Shown in pieces: positions 11,350 through 23,224 of a stretch of DNA of 64,000 bases; within the stretch, counting starts at the first letter, position 1, and the number at the start of each line of letters is the position of its first letter. The DNA lies in NCBI RefSeq assembly GCF_033118175.1, contig NC_083714.1, positions 6,696,001 through 6,760,000 on the forward strand, read 5' to 3'. The notes beneath the pieces were generated by a model. That model was not told where the DNA came from, made no database searches, and saw nothing but the letters and a program-made list of their open reading frames with translations. Position numbers and translations under genes: made by a program. This stretch comes from Dama dama (lineage: Eukaryota; Chordata; Mammalia; Artiodactyla; Cervidae).

Positions 11350-12360
11350 TTTCCAGCTCAAACTCAGCCCACTCAAGGAGCCTCTCAGCTTCATGAAAGT
11401 CCTCGAGTGGAATGCTTCCATCTTTGCTTTTGCTACCTGTGGAGGTTTTAAGGGCAAAACAGAAATTCAAGGGCCTTGTGCTTATAAAGTTCCTGAGACT
11501 AGAATGACTCCAGCTACTTTTGGTTATCCATTCACGTTGAATGAAGCATTGTTTCAGATGCCTCAAAATGTAAATATCTGTAATGTCCATTGGAAAAATT
11601 ATGTCCTTATTGGAGATTACTCTTCTGCACAGTTCTGTGTTACTTTTGCAGTCTTTGTCTTCCTGTACTGCATTGCTGCTCTTCTGCTCTATGTTGGTTA
11701 CACTAACCTGCATCGTGATAGTTAAATGCTTTCCATGACTGACTTTGTAATTACTATTGTTGCCACTTTTTTGTGGTTGGTGAGCACTTCGGCTTGGGTT
11801 AAAGCTCTTAAAGTTACTAAAATAGCTACCAGTCACTATATTGTCCAGGAACTTAAGCCTTGTAATCTTCAGAAATGATGTATCATTTTGCCTATGTGAC
11901 TAGTATGGGATCCCTAAATGTATCTGTGATCTTTGGCTTTCTGAATATGACACTTTGGGGAGGAAATGCTTGATTTGTGTACAAGGAGACCAGCTTTCAC
12001 AGTCCATCACATAATTCTACTTCTCAAGGAGGTATTCCTCCTCCGACTGGAGTATAATCGAAGGGAGAAGTCCAATGTATGAAATAAGTATCTATACTAT
12101 GACCTGTTCCCAACATCTTGAGAAGCACTTTTTGTTTCTAACAAAAGTAATGGCTTTTTAATAAATTGGTGGGTTTAAAATTTTGCTGCTTTTTTACATA
12201 AAACTTGTGCCCTTTCCTACAAATTCAAGATGTAAATGTATTCTCACATGTGAATTTGAAAATTCAGGGACTTATTATGAGATGATACACATTTTTAAAT
12301 GAACAGTAATTTCTTCACTACACTGTTTTCCCTCCAAAGTGTTTACTCCTTAAGCCTTAA
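11350..12360 (+). pseudogene. SYPL1: SYPL1 (pantophysin) processed pseudogene
   Basis: The translation matches synaptophysin-like protein 1, a four-TM vesicle membrane protein of the MARVEL/synaptophysin family. Recognisable stretches are SPLKEPLSFMKVLEW, FAFATCGGFKG, ATFGYPFTLNEA, NYVLIGDYSSAQF, VATFLWLVSTSAW and, near the end, GSLNVSVIFGF and GGIPPPTGV before TAA at 12055-12057. No introns interrupt it, so it is a retrocopy. It is dead: the initiator is lost, a TAA lies at 11723-11725, a TGA follows near 11877, a frameshift lies soon after, and a Trp codon is now a stop near 11967. The AT-rich 12058-12360 stretch probably derives from the parent 3' UTR. I see no poly-A tail. Confidence 0.88.
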
Positions 12361-12438
12361 TGTATATATATATCTTCAATCAGAAAATAGTTCTACTGTC
12401 ATATCATAACAGTAAGAAAATATCTATTAGAATATACA

Positions 12439-15437
12439 TTCAGTTCAGTCACTCAGTCATGTCTGACTTTTTGCAACTCCATGGACTGCAACACGCCAGG
12501 CCTCCCTGTCCATCACCAACTCCGGGAGTGTACTCAAAATCATGTCCATTGAGTTGAGGATTCCATACATCCGTCTCATCCTCTGTCAGCCCCTTGTCCT
12601 CCCAGCGTCAATCTTTCCCAGCATCGGGGTCTTTTCACATGAGTCAGTTCTTCACCTCAGGTGGCCAAAGTATTGGAATTTCAACTTCAGCATCAGTCCT
12701 TCCAATGAATATTCAGGACATCCTTTAGGATTGACTGGTTGGATCTCCTTGCAGTCCAAGGCACTCTCAAGAGTCTTCTCCAACATCACAGTTCAAAAGC
12801 ATCAATTCTTCAGTGCTCAGCTTTCTTTATAGTCCAACTCTCACATCCATATATGACTAGTGGAAAAACCATAGCCTTGACTAGATGGACCTTTGCTGGC
12901 AAAGTAATGTCTCTGCTTTTTAATATGCTGTTTGGTTTGGTCATAGCTCTTCTTCCAAGGAGCAAGAGTCTTTTAATTTCATGGCTGCAGTCACCATCTG
13001 CAGTAATTTTGGAGCTCAAGACAATAAAGTGTCTCACTGTTTCTATTGTTTCTCCATCTATTTGCCATGAAGTGATGGGACTGGATGTCATGATCTTAGT
13101 TTTCTGAATGTTGAGTTTTAAGCCACCTTTTTCACTCTCCTCTTTTACTTTCATCAAGAGGCTCCTTAGTTCTTCTTTCTGCCATAAGGGTGGTGTCATG
13201 CAGATGACATCTCAGGAGATATCTCAGGTTATTGATATTTCCCCTGGCAATCTTGATTCCAGCTTGTGCTTCATCCAGCCCAGTGTTTCTCCTGATGTAC
13301 TCTGCATATAAGTTAAATAAGCAGGGCGACAATATACAGCCTTGACATAATCCTTTCCCTATTTGGAACCAGTCTGTTGTTCCATGTCCAGTTCTAACTG
13401 TTGCTTCCTGACCTGCATACAGATTTCTCAGGAGGCAGGTCAGGCAGTCTAGTATTCCCATCTCTTTCAGAATTTTCCACAGTTTGTTGTGATCCACACA
13501 GTCAAAAGCTTTGGTATAGTCAATAAAGCAGAAATAGATATTTTTCTGGAACTCCCTTGCTTTTTATATGATCCAATGGATATTGGCAGTTTGATCTCTG
13601 GTTCTTCTGCCTTTTCTAAAACTACCTTGAACATCTGGAAGTTCACGGTTCATGTATTGCTGAAGCCTGGCTTGGAGAATTTTGAGCATTACTAGTATGT
13701 GAGATGAGTGCATTCATGCAGTAGTTTGAACATTCTTTGACATTGCCTTTCTTAGGGATTGGAATGAAACCTGACCTTTTCCAGTCCTGTGGCCACAGCT
13801 GAAATTTCCAAATTTGCTGGTATATTGAGTGCAGCACTTTCACAGCCGCATCTTTCAGGATTTGAAATAGCTATCCTGGAATTCCATCACCTCCACTAGC
13901 TTTGTTCGTAGTGATGCTTCCTAAGGCCCACTTGACTTCACATTCCAGGATGTCTGGCTCTAGGTGAGTGATCACACCATCATGATTATCTGGGTCGTGA
14001 AGATCTTTTTTGTACAGTTCTTCTGGGTATTCTTGCCACCGCTTCTTAAGATCTACTGCTTCTGTTAGGTCCATACAATTTCTGTCTTTTATTGAGCCCA
14101 TCTTTGCATGAAATGTCCTTTGGTATCTCTAATTTTCTTGACGAGTCCTCTAGTCTTTCCCATTCTATTGTTTTCCTCTATGTCTTAGCATTGATCACTG
14201 AGGAAGGCTTTCTTATCTCTCCTTGGTATTCTTTGGAACTATACATTCAAATGGGTATATCTTTCCTTTTCTCCTTTGCCTTTCACTTATCTTCCATGCA
14301 CAGCTATTTGTAAGGCCTCCTCAGACAACCATTTTGCCTTTTTGCACTTCTTTTTTCTTGGGGGTGAACTTGATCCCTGCCTCCGTACAGTGTCACAAAC
14401 CTCTGTCCCTAGTTCTTCAGGCACTCTGTCTATCAGATCTAGTCCCTAGAATCTATTTCTCACTTCCGCTGTATAATCGTAAGGGATTTTATTTAGATCA
14501 TACCTGAATTGTCTAGTGTTGTTGTTTTTTTTTTTTCCTACTTTCTTCAGTTTAAGTCTGAATTTGGCAATAGGAAATTCATGATCTGAGCCACAGTCAT
14601 CTCCCATTCTTGTTTTTGCTGACTGTATAGAGCTTCTCCATCTTTGGCTGCAAAGAATATAATCAATTTGATTTGGATATTGACAATCTAGTGATGTCCA
14701 TACGTAGAGTCTTCTCTTGTGTTGTTGGAAGAAGGTGTTTGTGATGACCAGGCTTTCTCTTGGCAAAACTCTGTTAGCCTTTGCCCTGCTTCATTCTGTA
14801 CTCCAAGGCCAAATTGAACTGTTACTCCAGGTATCCCTTGACTTCCTACTTTTGCATTCCAGTCCCATATAATGAAAAGGACATCTTTTTTGGGTGTTAG
14901 TTCTACAAGGTCTTGTAGGTCTTCATAGAACCATTCAGCTTCTGCTTCTTCAGCATTACTGGTCGGGCATAGACTTGGATTACCATGATATTGAATGGGT
15001 TGCCTTGGAAATGAAGAGAGATCATTCTGTCATTTTTGAGACTGCATCCAAGTACTGCGTTTTGGACTCTTGTTTTTTGACTGTGATGGCTTCTCCATTT
15101 CTTCTAAGTGATTCTTGCCCACAGTAGCAGATACCAAGGTCATCTGAGTTAAATTCACCCATTCCAGTCCATTTTAGTTCCCTAGTTCCTAAAATGTTGA
15201 TGTCATCTCCTGTTTGACCACTTCCAGTTTGCCATTATTCATGGACCTAACATTCCAGGTTCCTATGCAATATGGCTCTTTACAGCATTGGACTTTACTT
15301 CCAACACCAGTCACATCCACAACTGGGTGTTGGTTTTGCTTTGACTCCCATCTCTTCCTTCTTTCTGGAGTTATTTCTCCACTGATCTCCAGTAGTATAT
15401 TGGGCACCTACCGACCTGGGGAATTCATCTTTCAGTC
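12439..15437 (-). mobile_element. Long BovB (RTE) LINE, nearly full length, inactive
   Basis: Reading minus from 15437, the BovB ORF appears in order. The N-terminal part with CCKEPYCIGTWNVRSM is at about 15290. The endonuclease region with NQIDYILCSQRWRSS is near 14660. The linker with VITHLEPDILECEVKW follows near 13950. The reverse transcriptase carries GCILSPCLFNLYAEY near 13320; the YADD box is degraded to a frameshifted stretch near 13210. The C-terminal SKITADGDCSHEIKR is near 12990. The 3' end at 12439 has the usual GACTGAACTGAAT terminus in antisense. Multiple stops and frameshifts kill it. At 15437 it meets BovB sequence of the opposite strand. Confidence 0.92.
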
Positions 15438-16250
15438 GACCCAGTTTCCACCTCAGTCAGTCTCTCCCATCAGGAAGCTTCCATAAGCCTCTTATCCTTC
15501 TCCATCAGAGGGCAGACAGACTGAAAACCACCATCACAGAAAACTAGCCAATTTGATCACATGAACTGCAGCCTTGTGTAACTTAATGAAACTATGAGCC
15601 ATGCCGTGTAGGGCCACCCAAGACGAACGGGTCATGGTGGAGAGTTCTGACAAAACGTGGTCCACTGGAGAAAGGAATGGCAAACCACTTCAGTATTCTT
15701 GCCTTGAGAACCCCATGAACAGTATGAACAGTATGACCAACCTAGACAGCATATTAAAAAGCAGAGACATTCCTTTGCCAGCAAAGGTCCATCTAGTCAA
15801 AACTATGGTTTTTCCAGTAGTCATGTATGGATGTGAGAGTTGGACCATAAAGAAGGCTGAGTGCCGAAGAATTGATGCTTTTGAAATGTGGCGTTGGAGA
15901 AGACCCCTGAGAGCCCCTTGGACTGCGAGATCAAACCTGTCAATTCTCAAGGAAATCTGTCCTGAATATTCATTGGAAGGTCTGATGCTGAAGCTGAAAC
16001 TCCAGTACTTTGGCCATCTGATGGTGAAGAACTGACTCATTGAAAAGGGACCTGATGCTGGGAAAGGTTAAAGGCAGGTGAAGAAGGGAACAACAGAGGA
16101 CGATATGGTTGGATGGCATCAGTGACTCAATGGACATGAGTTTGAACAAGCTCTGGGAGTGGGTGATGGACAGGGAGGCCTGGTGTGCTGCAGTCCATGG
16201 GGTCACAAAGAGTAGGACATGACTGAGTGACTAAACTGACTGACTGACCA
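15438..16250 (+). mobile_element. BovB 5' segment joined to a BovB 3' segment
   Basis: Positions 15438-15735 are the BovB 5' region in plus orientation (GACCCAGTTTCC... and MPCRATQDERVMVESSDKTW). At about 15735 the text jumps to the 3' part (TNLDSILKSRD... to the 3' end near 16250), with the duplicated GAACAGTATGA at the join. This can be read as an internally deleted element, or as the inverted 5' end of the neighbouring minus-strand BovB beside a separate 3' fragment. Confidence 0.85.
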
Positions 16251-17342
16251 TGTTCCAGTCATTGTGCTCAACAATAAACCCAAAAGAGGTCATTTCATCC
16301 TCACATATACCGCCATTTTCACCATGATTATCTTTAATAGTGGGATGATTTTTTTTTTCTTTTCCACGCTTGCCTATATTTTCTCTGTCTCTGACAGTGA
16401 CTGTGGGTTACATTTGTAATCCCCCCCCCAAAAAAAATTAAGAAACTTAGTCAGATATTGTTTAGAAAAAATTTCAATTAGTCCCCAAGTGAACTATTTT
16501 GCCAAAGTTTTGGTTACCCTGTTTAAATCATTTGAGGTTGATGTTTCCCCTGAAAGTGGTGCTAATTGGCACCTTTTCTTGACGCAATTAGAAGCTCCGT
16601 CATGATGTCTCTCAGGTCCCTGAGCCTTGGGGCCTTGGCTAACCATCGGGGGCGGGGGGCGGGGCAGGGTGGCACAGCTCTGCCTGCCTTTGTGACTTTG
16701 AGCTGCTGCCAAAAAGCAACCCTTTCTATCTAAGTTGCATGCATAATGCTCATCGCACCTGGACAGGTGTTCCTCTAGAGGACAAGTGAGAGTTTGCTTC
16801 AGCAGTGTTTCATCACTATCACATGAGCATTTTTTGCTCTTTTACTTCTTCCAAGTACATGTGTGTACATGCACGTGTGCAGGTAAACACAGAAACCACA
16901 CACCCACACCAAGCCGTTTTCACATGGCCCAGCACATCACAGCCCCACCTCGCACAGACACTTCTGGCTAGTTATCAGTCAAGGCCTGCACCTTTTTGAA
17001 TCAGAGAAGACTTGTTTGGAATAGAGTAAATATATTTAAAACAGATTAGGTATAATCTTTTATGACTAAGGCTAAGCAGTGATAGGGCCTGAGCATATAA
17101 ATTCAAGGAAGTTGATGGTTAAACCAGCAAGGCTCTCATTGCCAGATACTGAAAATATTTTTTGAATTTCTGAGCTTCAAGTCAGTGCAGACACCTAAAC
17201 CCAGATGTCCTGTAGGACCTGGACCCAGCCAGCCCTAGCTGACCTCACTCTATTTCTGCCACTTTCCAATGCTTCCCTCTTCTTCCTTTATTGCTTTGAT
17301 GACAGTCTTTTTCCACATCCTCCTACTCTCTCTACTGCCATC
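16251..17342. other. No gene seen
   Basis: Mixed sequence with T-, C- and G-runs near 16340, 16424 and 16650. No reading frame with a family signature and no recognisable repeat was found. Confidence 0.4.
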
Positions 17343-17352
17343 CATCTAATCA

Positions 17353-17569
17353 TGTTCAGTCATTAAGTTGTGTCTGACTCTGGCAACCCCCTGGATTACA
17401 ATCCACCAGGCTTCTCTGTCCATAGAATTCTCCAGGCAAGAATACTGGAGTGGGTTAGCCATTTCCTCCCCTAGGAGATCTTCTTGACCCAGGGAGCAAA
17501 TCTACATTTCCTGCATCTCTTGCACTGGCAGGCAGATTATTTACCACTGAGCCACCTGGGAAGCCCATT
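17353..17569 (-). mobile_element. Bov-tA SINE with target duplication
   Basis: A full antisense Bov-tA ends GCCACCTGGGAAGCCC. It is bounded by the direct repeat CATCTAATCA at 17343-17352 and 17570-17579. Confidence 0.92.
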
Positions 17570-17579
17570 CATCTAATCA

Positions 17580-19487
17580 ATACCCCAGATTATCCCTAGG
17601 CACTCAACCTAGGCTGCCTTTTACCAGTGTGGCATCATCTTTTACCTGATACATTCCTCTACCCCTGCTCTCTCGGAACCCCTCCTCTGATGGGAAGGTC
17701 AATGGGTTATTATCACATCACCTAGGATCTCCCTCAACCCCTATAGACCCACACCCTGTCCTATCCCACCCAAGAGAGGTTCTCCCTCCTCCCTGCCCCG
17801 CCCCCCCCCCCCCCCGCCGTGCTGCCAGACCCCCATTTGATTGCCTGGAAGTGGTGGAAGCACCTATATTTGCACCCCTGCCCATCGAAGGCCATGTGTA
17901 TGTATGTGTGTTCATGCGCATGAATACCTGGGTTGGGGCTGTCCCGCCTTCCTTGCACACACAGCAAGGCCATGGTGGTCAGCTGTCATCCCGTCAGAGA
18001 TGTCCCATTGTCTTAAGTGTGAACTGGACTGAGACAGTTATTAAAAAGAGGTCCAGAAGTAAGAGGCATCTAAGCTGTGCCTTAAAGTGAAGGGGAGATG
18101 AGTGGTGAGAGTAGGTGAGGATTTCTCAGCAAGGGGACTGCTTGGGAAGAGGAGACTAGTCGGTACCTTAATTCCTCTAAAGTCTTTATTATGGACTTTT
18201 CACATCTACACACAAGGAGAGAGGACAGTATTTAAAAAAAAAAAAAAAGCTACCTATATTTCACCCAGCTTCAACACTTGTCAACATTTCACTGAATTAT
18301 TTTGAAAATAAGGAAGGATTTATGGATGAGAAATAATATTTCTTGAAAAGATAAGAGGCATCCCTCTAAGTTTGTCTAATTAAAGGGGCATCACAGGGCC
18401 CTGGAGCACAGGGCCTGAGTACGGTTGCAACACAAAGGTTTTCTTGGTTGCTGTCTCTCTCTCTCTTTCACTTCTGTTCTCTGTGCACAGAGATTGAAAT
18501 TAGTGATCACCTCACCTTCCCTTCGATCAACCTAGAATCATCATCAGGGTTCCTGCAAGGATCTCAGAATGTTATCTCACCCTGCCCCTCCAGGCTCTGA
18601 CCTTCTTCAGGTCTGAGGGCACAGAAGGAAGCTCAGCTCCTGGGGGATTGGGCAGGGCGATGTGAGAGCCCCTGGTACCACACCAGGATGTGGTAGTTCT
18701 CAGCACCACTGATTCGGTGCCCTGCTTGCCAAGGCCACCTCCAAGTGTTGTCCCATGCCATCCTTGTCGCAGTCCTAGGAGATGTGGAAGAGTATCACCC
18801 CTATTGAATAACAACACGAGCCTCTCTTTCTGCAGAGCATCAATAGCACTGAACTGTCACTGGTCCATCAGCTCTTTTGGCAGAGCCTCTAGTGGATTCT
18901 CCCCTGTTGCCTCCATCTTCTCTCGGCAACTTGCAGTGGCCTTGGCACAGGCCACACAGCAAGTAGGACTGGACATGAGAAACAGTTACCCGCATGGTTC
19001 CTGCCCTCCCAAGATCTGCCACTCCCACTGACATGTGCCCTCTGGTGACTCTGAGTGTCCCTTTGAGGCAGGAGATGGGGTCATCACCTAGGAATGATCA
19101 GGGAGGTGGTAGGAGCCATGAACTAAGGAGGGCAGGCAAGGCTGGCAATAATGGATGCTCATGGAGGCTTTGGGGGGGTTCAGTGAGGAATGTTTTGGGG
19201 GGGTTAAACCGTCAGCAAGTATATTATTGACTGAACCTCAAGGCTACAGGCAGGCACTCATTGTGGTGGTTGAGTTGCCCAGTGAAGGGTCATCACGGAC
19301 CCAGATCCTTTTCCTCCTCACCCTTCTAACAGCATGTGGGTGTCCCTAGGCTTGGTGGTGGGATGAATCACTCCTTCCTATGAAGTAATAGCTTGTAACC
19401 ATGGTGTTAAAATAATTTGCTTTATTTTAGTATTTTGGCTAGACAAACATTCACTAACACCCCAGAGCCACCCCATCTAAGAAAGCA
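17580..19487. other. No gene recognised; short homopolymer tracts
   Basis: It holds a C-run at about 17801-17816, an A-run at 18232-18247 and otherwise unclassified sequence. Open frames such as 18690-19031 show no known domain. It forms the 3' flank of the olfactory receptor on the minus strand. Confidence 0.45.
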
Positions 19488-20603
19488 TTAGGGTTTGTTC
19501 CATCTCTGACCACAAGAAAGGGCACGATAAGGTCCAGGCACCTGCAGAACCTCAGGACAGCCCTCAGGATGGGGCACAGAGCTGCAAGGGGTGCAGTGAG
19601 ATGACCAAATGGGCTCTTGCACGTGGACCCCCATTCCCCGTTCCCATGCACGGGACCACCACCTGGTCCAGTCATGTCTCTCCAGGAGTCTCTTGAGGGC
19701 ACCCTTGACTTCCTTATTCCTCAGACTATAGATCATAGGGTAGAGCATGGGAGTGACGTTGGTGTAGATTAAAGACACAATTTTGTCCTGTTCTGGGGTG
19801 TAGCATGACCTGGGGCGAATGTAGATGAATATTGCACAGCCATAGTGCAGAAGGGAGACCAGTAGGTGCCCAGCACAGGTGGAGAAGGCTTTGCTCCTGC
19901 CTTCAGCCGAGTGGATTCTGAGGATGGCAGTGATAATGAACCCATAGGAGAGCAGGATCAGCAGGAAAGGGATCAACAAGATGAGCAAGCAAACAAGGAA
20001 GACTGCAATCTCATTGGCCTGTGTGTCCGAGCAGGCCAGGAATAGCACAGCAGGGATGTCACAGAAGAAATGATTGATCTTGTGGGACTGACAAAAGGGC
20101 AGGAGGAATATCAGTGTGGTGAGGGTGAGTGAGAGTGCAAAGCCGCTGATGCATGCCAGAGCCAGCATCTGCACACACGCAGTCCTGGTGACAATGAATG
20201 TGTAGTGAAGGGGCTTGCAGATGGCCACGAAGCGGTCATAGGCCATCACAGCCAGGAGGAAACACTCTGCTCCACCCAGTGAGATGAAGAGATGCATTTG
20301 CAGGGCACATCCCAGAAAGGGCATCCGCTGGCTCCCGGACAGGATATTGGCCAGCATGTTGGGGACGATGACCAATATATAGCAGATTTCAATGGTGGAC
20401 AGGTTGCGGAGGAAGAAATACATGGGAGTCTGGAGGCATGAGTCAAAGAGGGTGATAAGCACAATAGTCATGTGTCCTGCTAGGGTGACAAGATGCATGA
20501 TTAGAAAGAGTCCAAAAAAGAAGATTTGTAGTTCAGCCAGGTCCCCAAAGCCCAAGATAATAAACTCAGAGCTTAAGGTGAGGTTTCTCTGCAATAGGAC
20601 CAT
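19488..20603 (-). CDS. Class II olfactory receptor, family-10-like, open frame with altered signature residues
   Basis: A single-exon seven-TM olfactory receptor of 371 codons that would signal through Golf in olfactory cilia. Family marks: N-glycosylation site NLT at residues 7-9, PMYFFLRNLS at 60-69, MAYDRFVAICKPLHY at 120-134, HFFCDIP at 178-184, and KAFSTCAGHL with a C-terminal SLRNKEVKGALKR. The HSAEGRSKAFSTC style and the rest resemble family 10, but I do not assign a member. Two near-invariant residues are changed. The TM1 'GN' is GH (His44, codon CAC), and the TM7 NPxxY motif is YPMIY (Tyr288, codon TAC). The usual TM2 Asp is Glu72. The protein also runs about 60 residues past the normal end, through TRWWSRAW, with no known domain, probably because the ancestral stop was lost. 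ATG 20603 fits the usual receptor N-terminus. Confidence 0.9.
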   Translation of the reverse strand: MVLLQRNLTLSSEFIILGFGDLAELQIFFFGLFLIMHLVTLAGHMTIVLITLFDSCLQTPMYFFLRNLSTIEICYILVIVPNMLANILSGSQRMPFLGCALQMHLFISLGGAECFLLAVMAYDRFVAICKPLHYTFIVTRTACVQMLALACISGFALSLTLTTLIFLLPFCQSHKINHFFCDIPAVLFLACSDTQANEIAVFLVCLLILLIPFLLILLSYGFIITAILRIHSAEGRSKAFSTCAGHLLVSLLHYGCAIFIYIRPRSCYTPEQDKIVSLIYTNVTPMLYPMIYSLRNKEVKGALKRLLERHDWTRWWSRAWERGMGVHVQEPIWSSHCTPCSSVPHPEGCPEVLQVPGPYRALSCGQRWNKP

Positions 20604-20931
20604 CCTTTATTCTCCTTTATAGAGCTCCTGGGCTGGAAAAGTCAGCTTTCTAGCAATCCACTCGGTCATGGGAGCCTCTGGAGTCCTTTCTACAGATGGC
20701 CGTTGTCCTCATTCTATGAGCTTTTGGACTTCTGTCTTCTGTTCACTGAGAGCAAAGGCACACTCACTCTGATGTGACATCAGTTTGCCTGTTGTTACAG
20801 AAATGAACTGAGATGAGTAAAATCTATGTATGAAGTAGTTTTTAATAGACACTGTTAATAGTCCTCCTTCTGGCTACATTTTGAAGGGTTGTCTCATTGG
20901 AGTGATTGGGAACTGAGGTTGTTACTTTAAA
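20604..20931. other. 5' flank of the olfactory receptor
   Basis: Upstream non-coding exons and the promoter of the receptor would lie here or beyond. I cannot point to a specific site. Confidence 0.3.
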
Positions 20932-21240
20932 GTGAAAGTCACTCAGTTGTGTCTGACTCTTTGTGACCCCATGGACTATACAGTCCATAGAATTCTCTAG
21001 GCTAGAATACTGGAGTGGATAGCCTTTCTCTTGTCCAGGGGATCTTCCCAACCCAGGGACCAAGCCCAGGTCTCCTGCACTGCAGGCAGATTCTTTACCA
21101 GCTGAGCCACCAGGGAAGCCCAAGAATACTGGAGTGGGTAGCCTATTCCTTCTCCAGAAGATCTTCCTCACCCAGGAATCAAACCAGGGTCTCCTGCATT
21201 GCAGGTGGATTCTTTAGCAGCTGAACTACCAGGGAAGCCA
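20932..21240 (-). mobile_element. Bov-tA SINE with an extra tRNA-like head
   Basis: An antisense Bov-tA ending GCCACCAGGGAAGCCC at about 21121 is followed directly by a second copy of its tRNA-derived part (21122-21240), also ending in a CAGGGAAGCC. The same architecture recurs at 51714-52017, which suggests a SINE subfamily. Confidence 0.88.
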
Positions 21241-21414
21241 GTTAATAAGCATTTTAAAATATAAAGTGACTCTGTGAAGCAGTGTGACGTGTTTCCTCTG
21301 TCATTTGTAAACTGGATTAGATGGCAGTCCCCAGAATTCCAGTAATGCTGTGGAAATATTGCCATTTTAATTTACAACCGGGATAAACTACATTCAACCA
21401 GGAACCAAGGGATC

Positions 21415-22020
21415 TAAGTTCTAGTTGTCATCTTGCACCATGTGACCCTGAATACTCTCAACTTCTGAAGTCAGAAGCCTCATCACAAATGAAAGGCGCT
21501 GAATCGGATGTTACTTAAACTTAGGTTTAAACAGACACTGGGCCGACAGGGTCATTGACACTATAGGGAATTCTGTAGAACATAAGGTCCAGCAAGTCGA
21601 TCTTAAAGACACTTTGACTTTGTGCATCAGCTATGTTGTCCCTACCTTGCCACTCCCCCAAACTCCCAGAATCCTGCATCCTGTGAACAGGATGTCCAGA
21701 CAGGAAGAAGCATCACCAGCAGGAGTTTCTGTCTCTCCTGTTCCAGCTGTACTCAGTCTCAGGGTGACCCCAACTTACTTGTCACCCTTTTCTGAGCCCT
21801 GGACTGACTTAGTTGCCCCCCTAGCTTCTTCCCACAGTGCCCCAGGCTTCCTCAACCATATTATTCACCACTGAGTCTTGTAATTCTTTAATTCTTTTTC
21901 TGGCTACCCCAACAGCCTGTGAGCTCCATGATGGCAAGGATGATGCCACAGTAAGCCTCACAGATAGTGGCTGGCACATGTTAGTATTATTGATAAAGAT
22001 TTGTTGACTAAAAGCCTGCT
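21415..22020 (+). mobile_element. MIR-like and L2 3'-end fragments
   Basis: Positions 21415-21520 resemble a diverged MIR core (ATGTGACCCTGAATACTCTC). Positions 21895-22020 resemble the L2 3' end (GTGAGCTCCATGATGGCAAGG, then GGCTGGCACATGTTAGTA and TTTGTTGACTAAA). The intervening 370 bp are unassigned. Confidence 0.5.
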
Positions 22021-23224
22021 CATTTCTGCATCCTCCACACTTAGGACCAATTGGACATGGAGTAGATACCCAAAATATATTCTGGAGTTCATGTTAAGGG
22101 AGATTAGGGAATCTTTGACATACTGGGGGTGTGGAGCTCATGATTGTCTGGGGAGGATGTAGAGTGAGAAGAACAGAAGGCAAAGCGGTGGACCCAGTCA
22201 TGGGGAGCCTAACAGGACAGAACTAGGGACAAGAACTCTCAGGACACAGGAGTTGAGTCGCCAACGTGACAGTGGCTTTAGCTGCTTTGTGTCCTGAATG
22301 TGGGAAGAACCAGGCACCTTCTGGGACTTTGGGAGACATGTTTACTTCTTTATTCCCCTAGTAGGACCCATATTTCAAGTAGGAAGGCTTGTGTTTAGCC
22401 TTTGATTTCTTCCTGTGCATCCCTTTCACACGGCAGAAGATAGAAGATTGCTAAACAATGTAGAGAACCAAGACATTGAAAATCAACAGGAGTTAAGGGC
22501 CTCCTGGAAATGGAGGTGTCACTTCAAGGACAGGCGCTCACTTAGGTACCATTTCGACTGGGGCTGCTGTGTTAGGTCCATTGAAACCTGAAAAGTCATC
22601 TTGCCAATAGTTTTTCTTGGCTATCTACAATGTTTGTGATGCTAGTTTTTCAGACACTTGCCTGTTATTCTTTTTTTTTTTTTAATTGAACCAAAGAGCA
22701 ACTAGAGTCTCTAATTTGGATGGGTCCCTGGAGGACTGTTTGCCCACTTGTCAGTGCAGAGCAGATGATTATGAAGTCTTCCCTAGATGGTGCCTTCCCT
22801 GCTCCCAGCCCTGCCACCAGCTCTTCCTGGAAAACTACACTAAGTCCCTGCCTGGTAGAGTGCACAGCCAAGCCCAGCTTTCTGCTCTGCCAACAGTCTG
22901 AGTGAGGCCACGCTTCTAGGTTCTCAGTTCTCTTCCTTGGACTCAGACCCTTGGCTCTGGCTTTGCCACACCCAGTCACTTGCACTCTTTTTTTTTTTTT
23001 TTCCCATGACAGGACTGCAGGCCTGTGGGGACTGCTTTGTTTTATTTGGGCCCTCAACCTTGGAAATACTGAAAACACATGAATAAAAGTCACATGAGAT
23101 CCAAATACTTAAAAAATGAGAAATGATAGTCAGGGTGAAAGTTTCTGGTCTTTCAAGCCTCGCCCTGCTCTCCAGAGTAAATCACTCTCAGCCTTGAGGC
23201 TCACTTCTTTGCTCTGTGTGCACA
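22021..23224. other. No gene seen
   Basis: It contains a T-run at 22672-22683 and another at 22989-23002. Short frames only, no recognised family. Confidence 0.4.
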
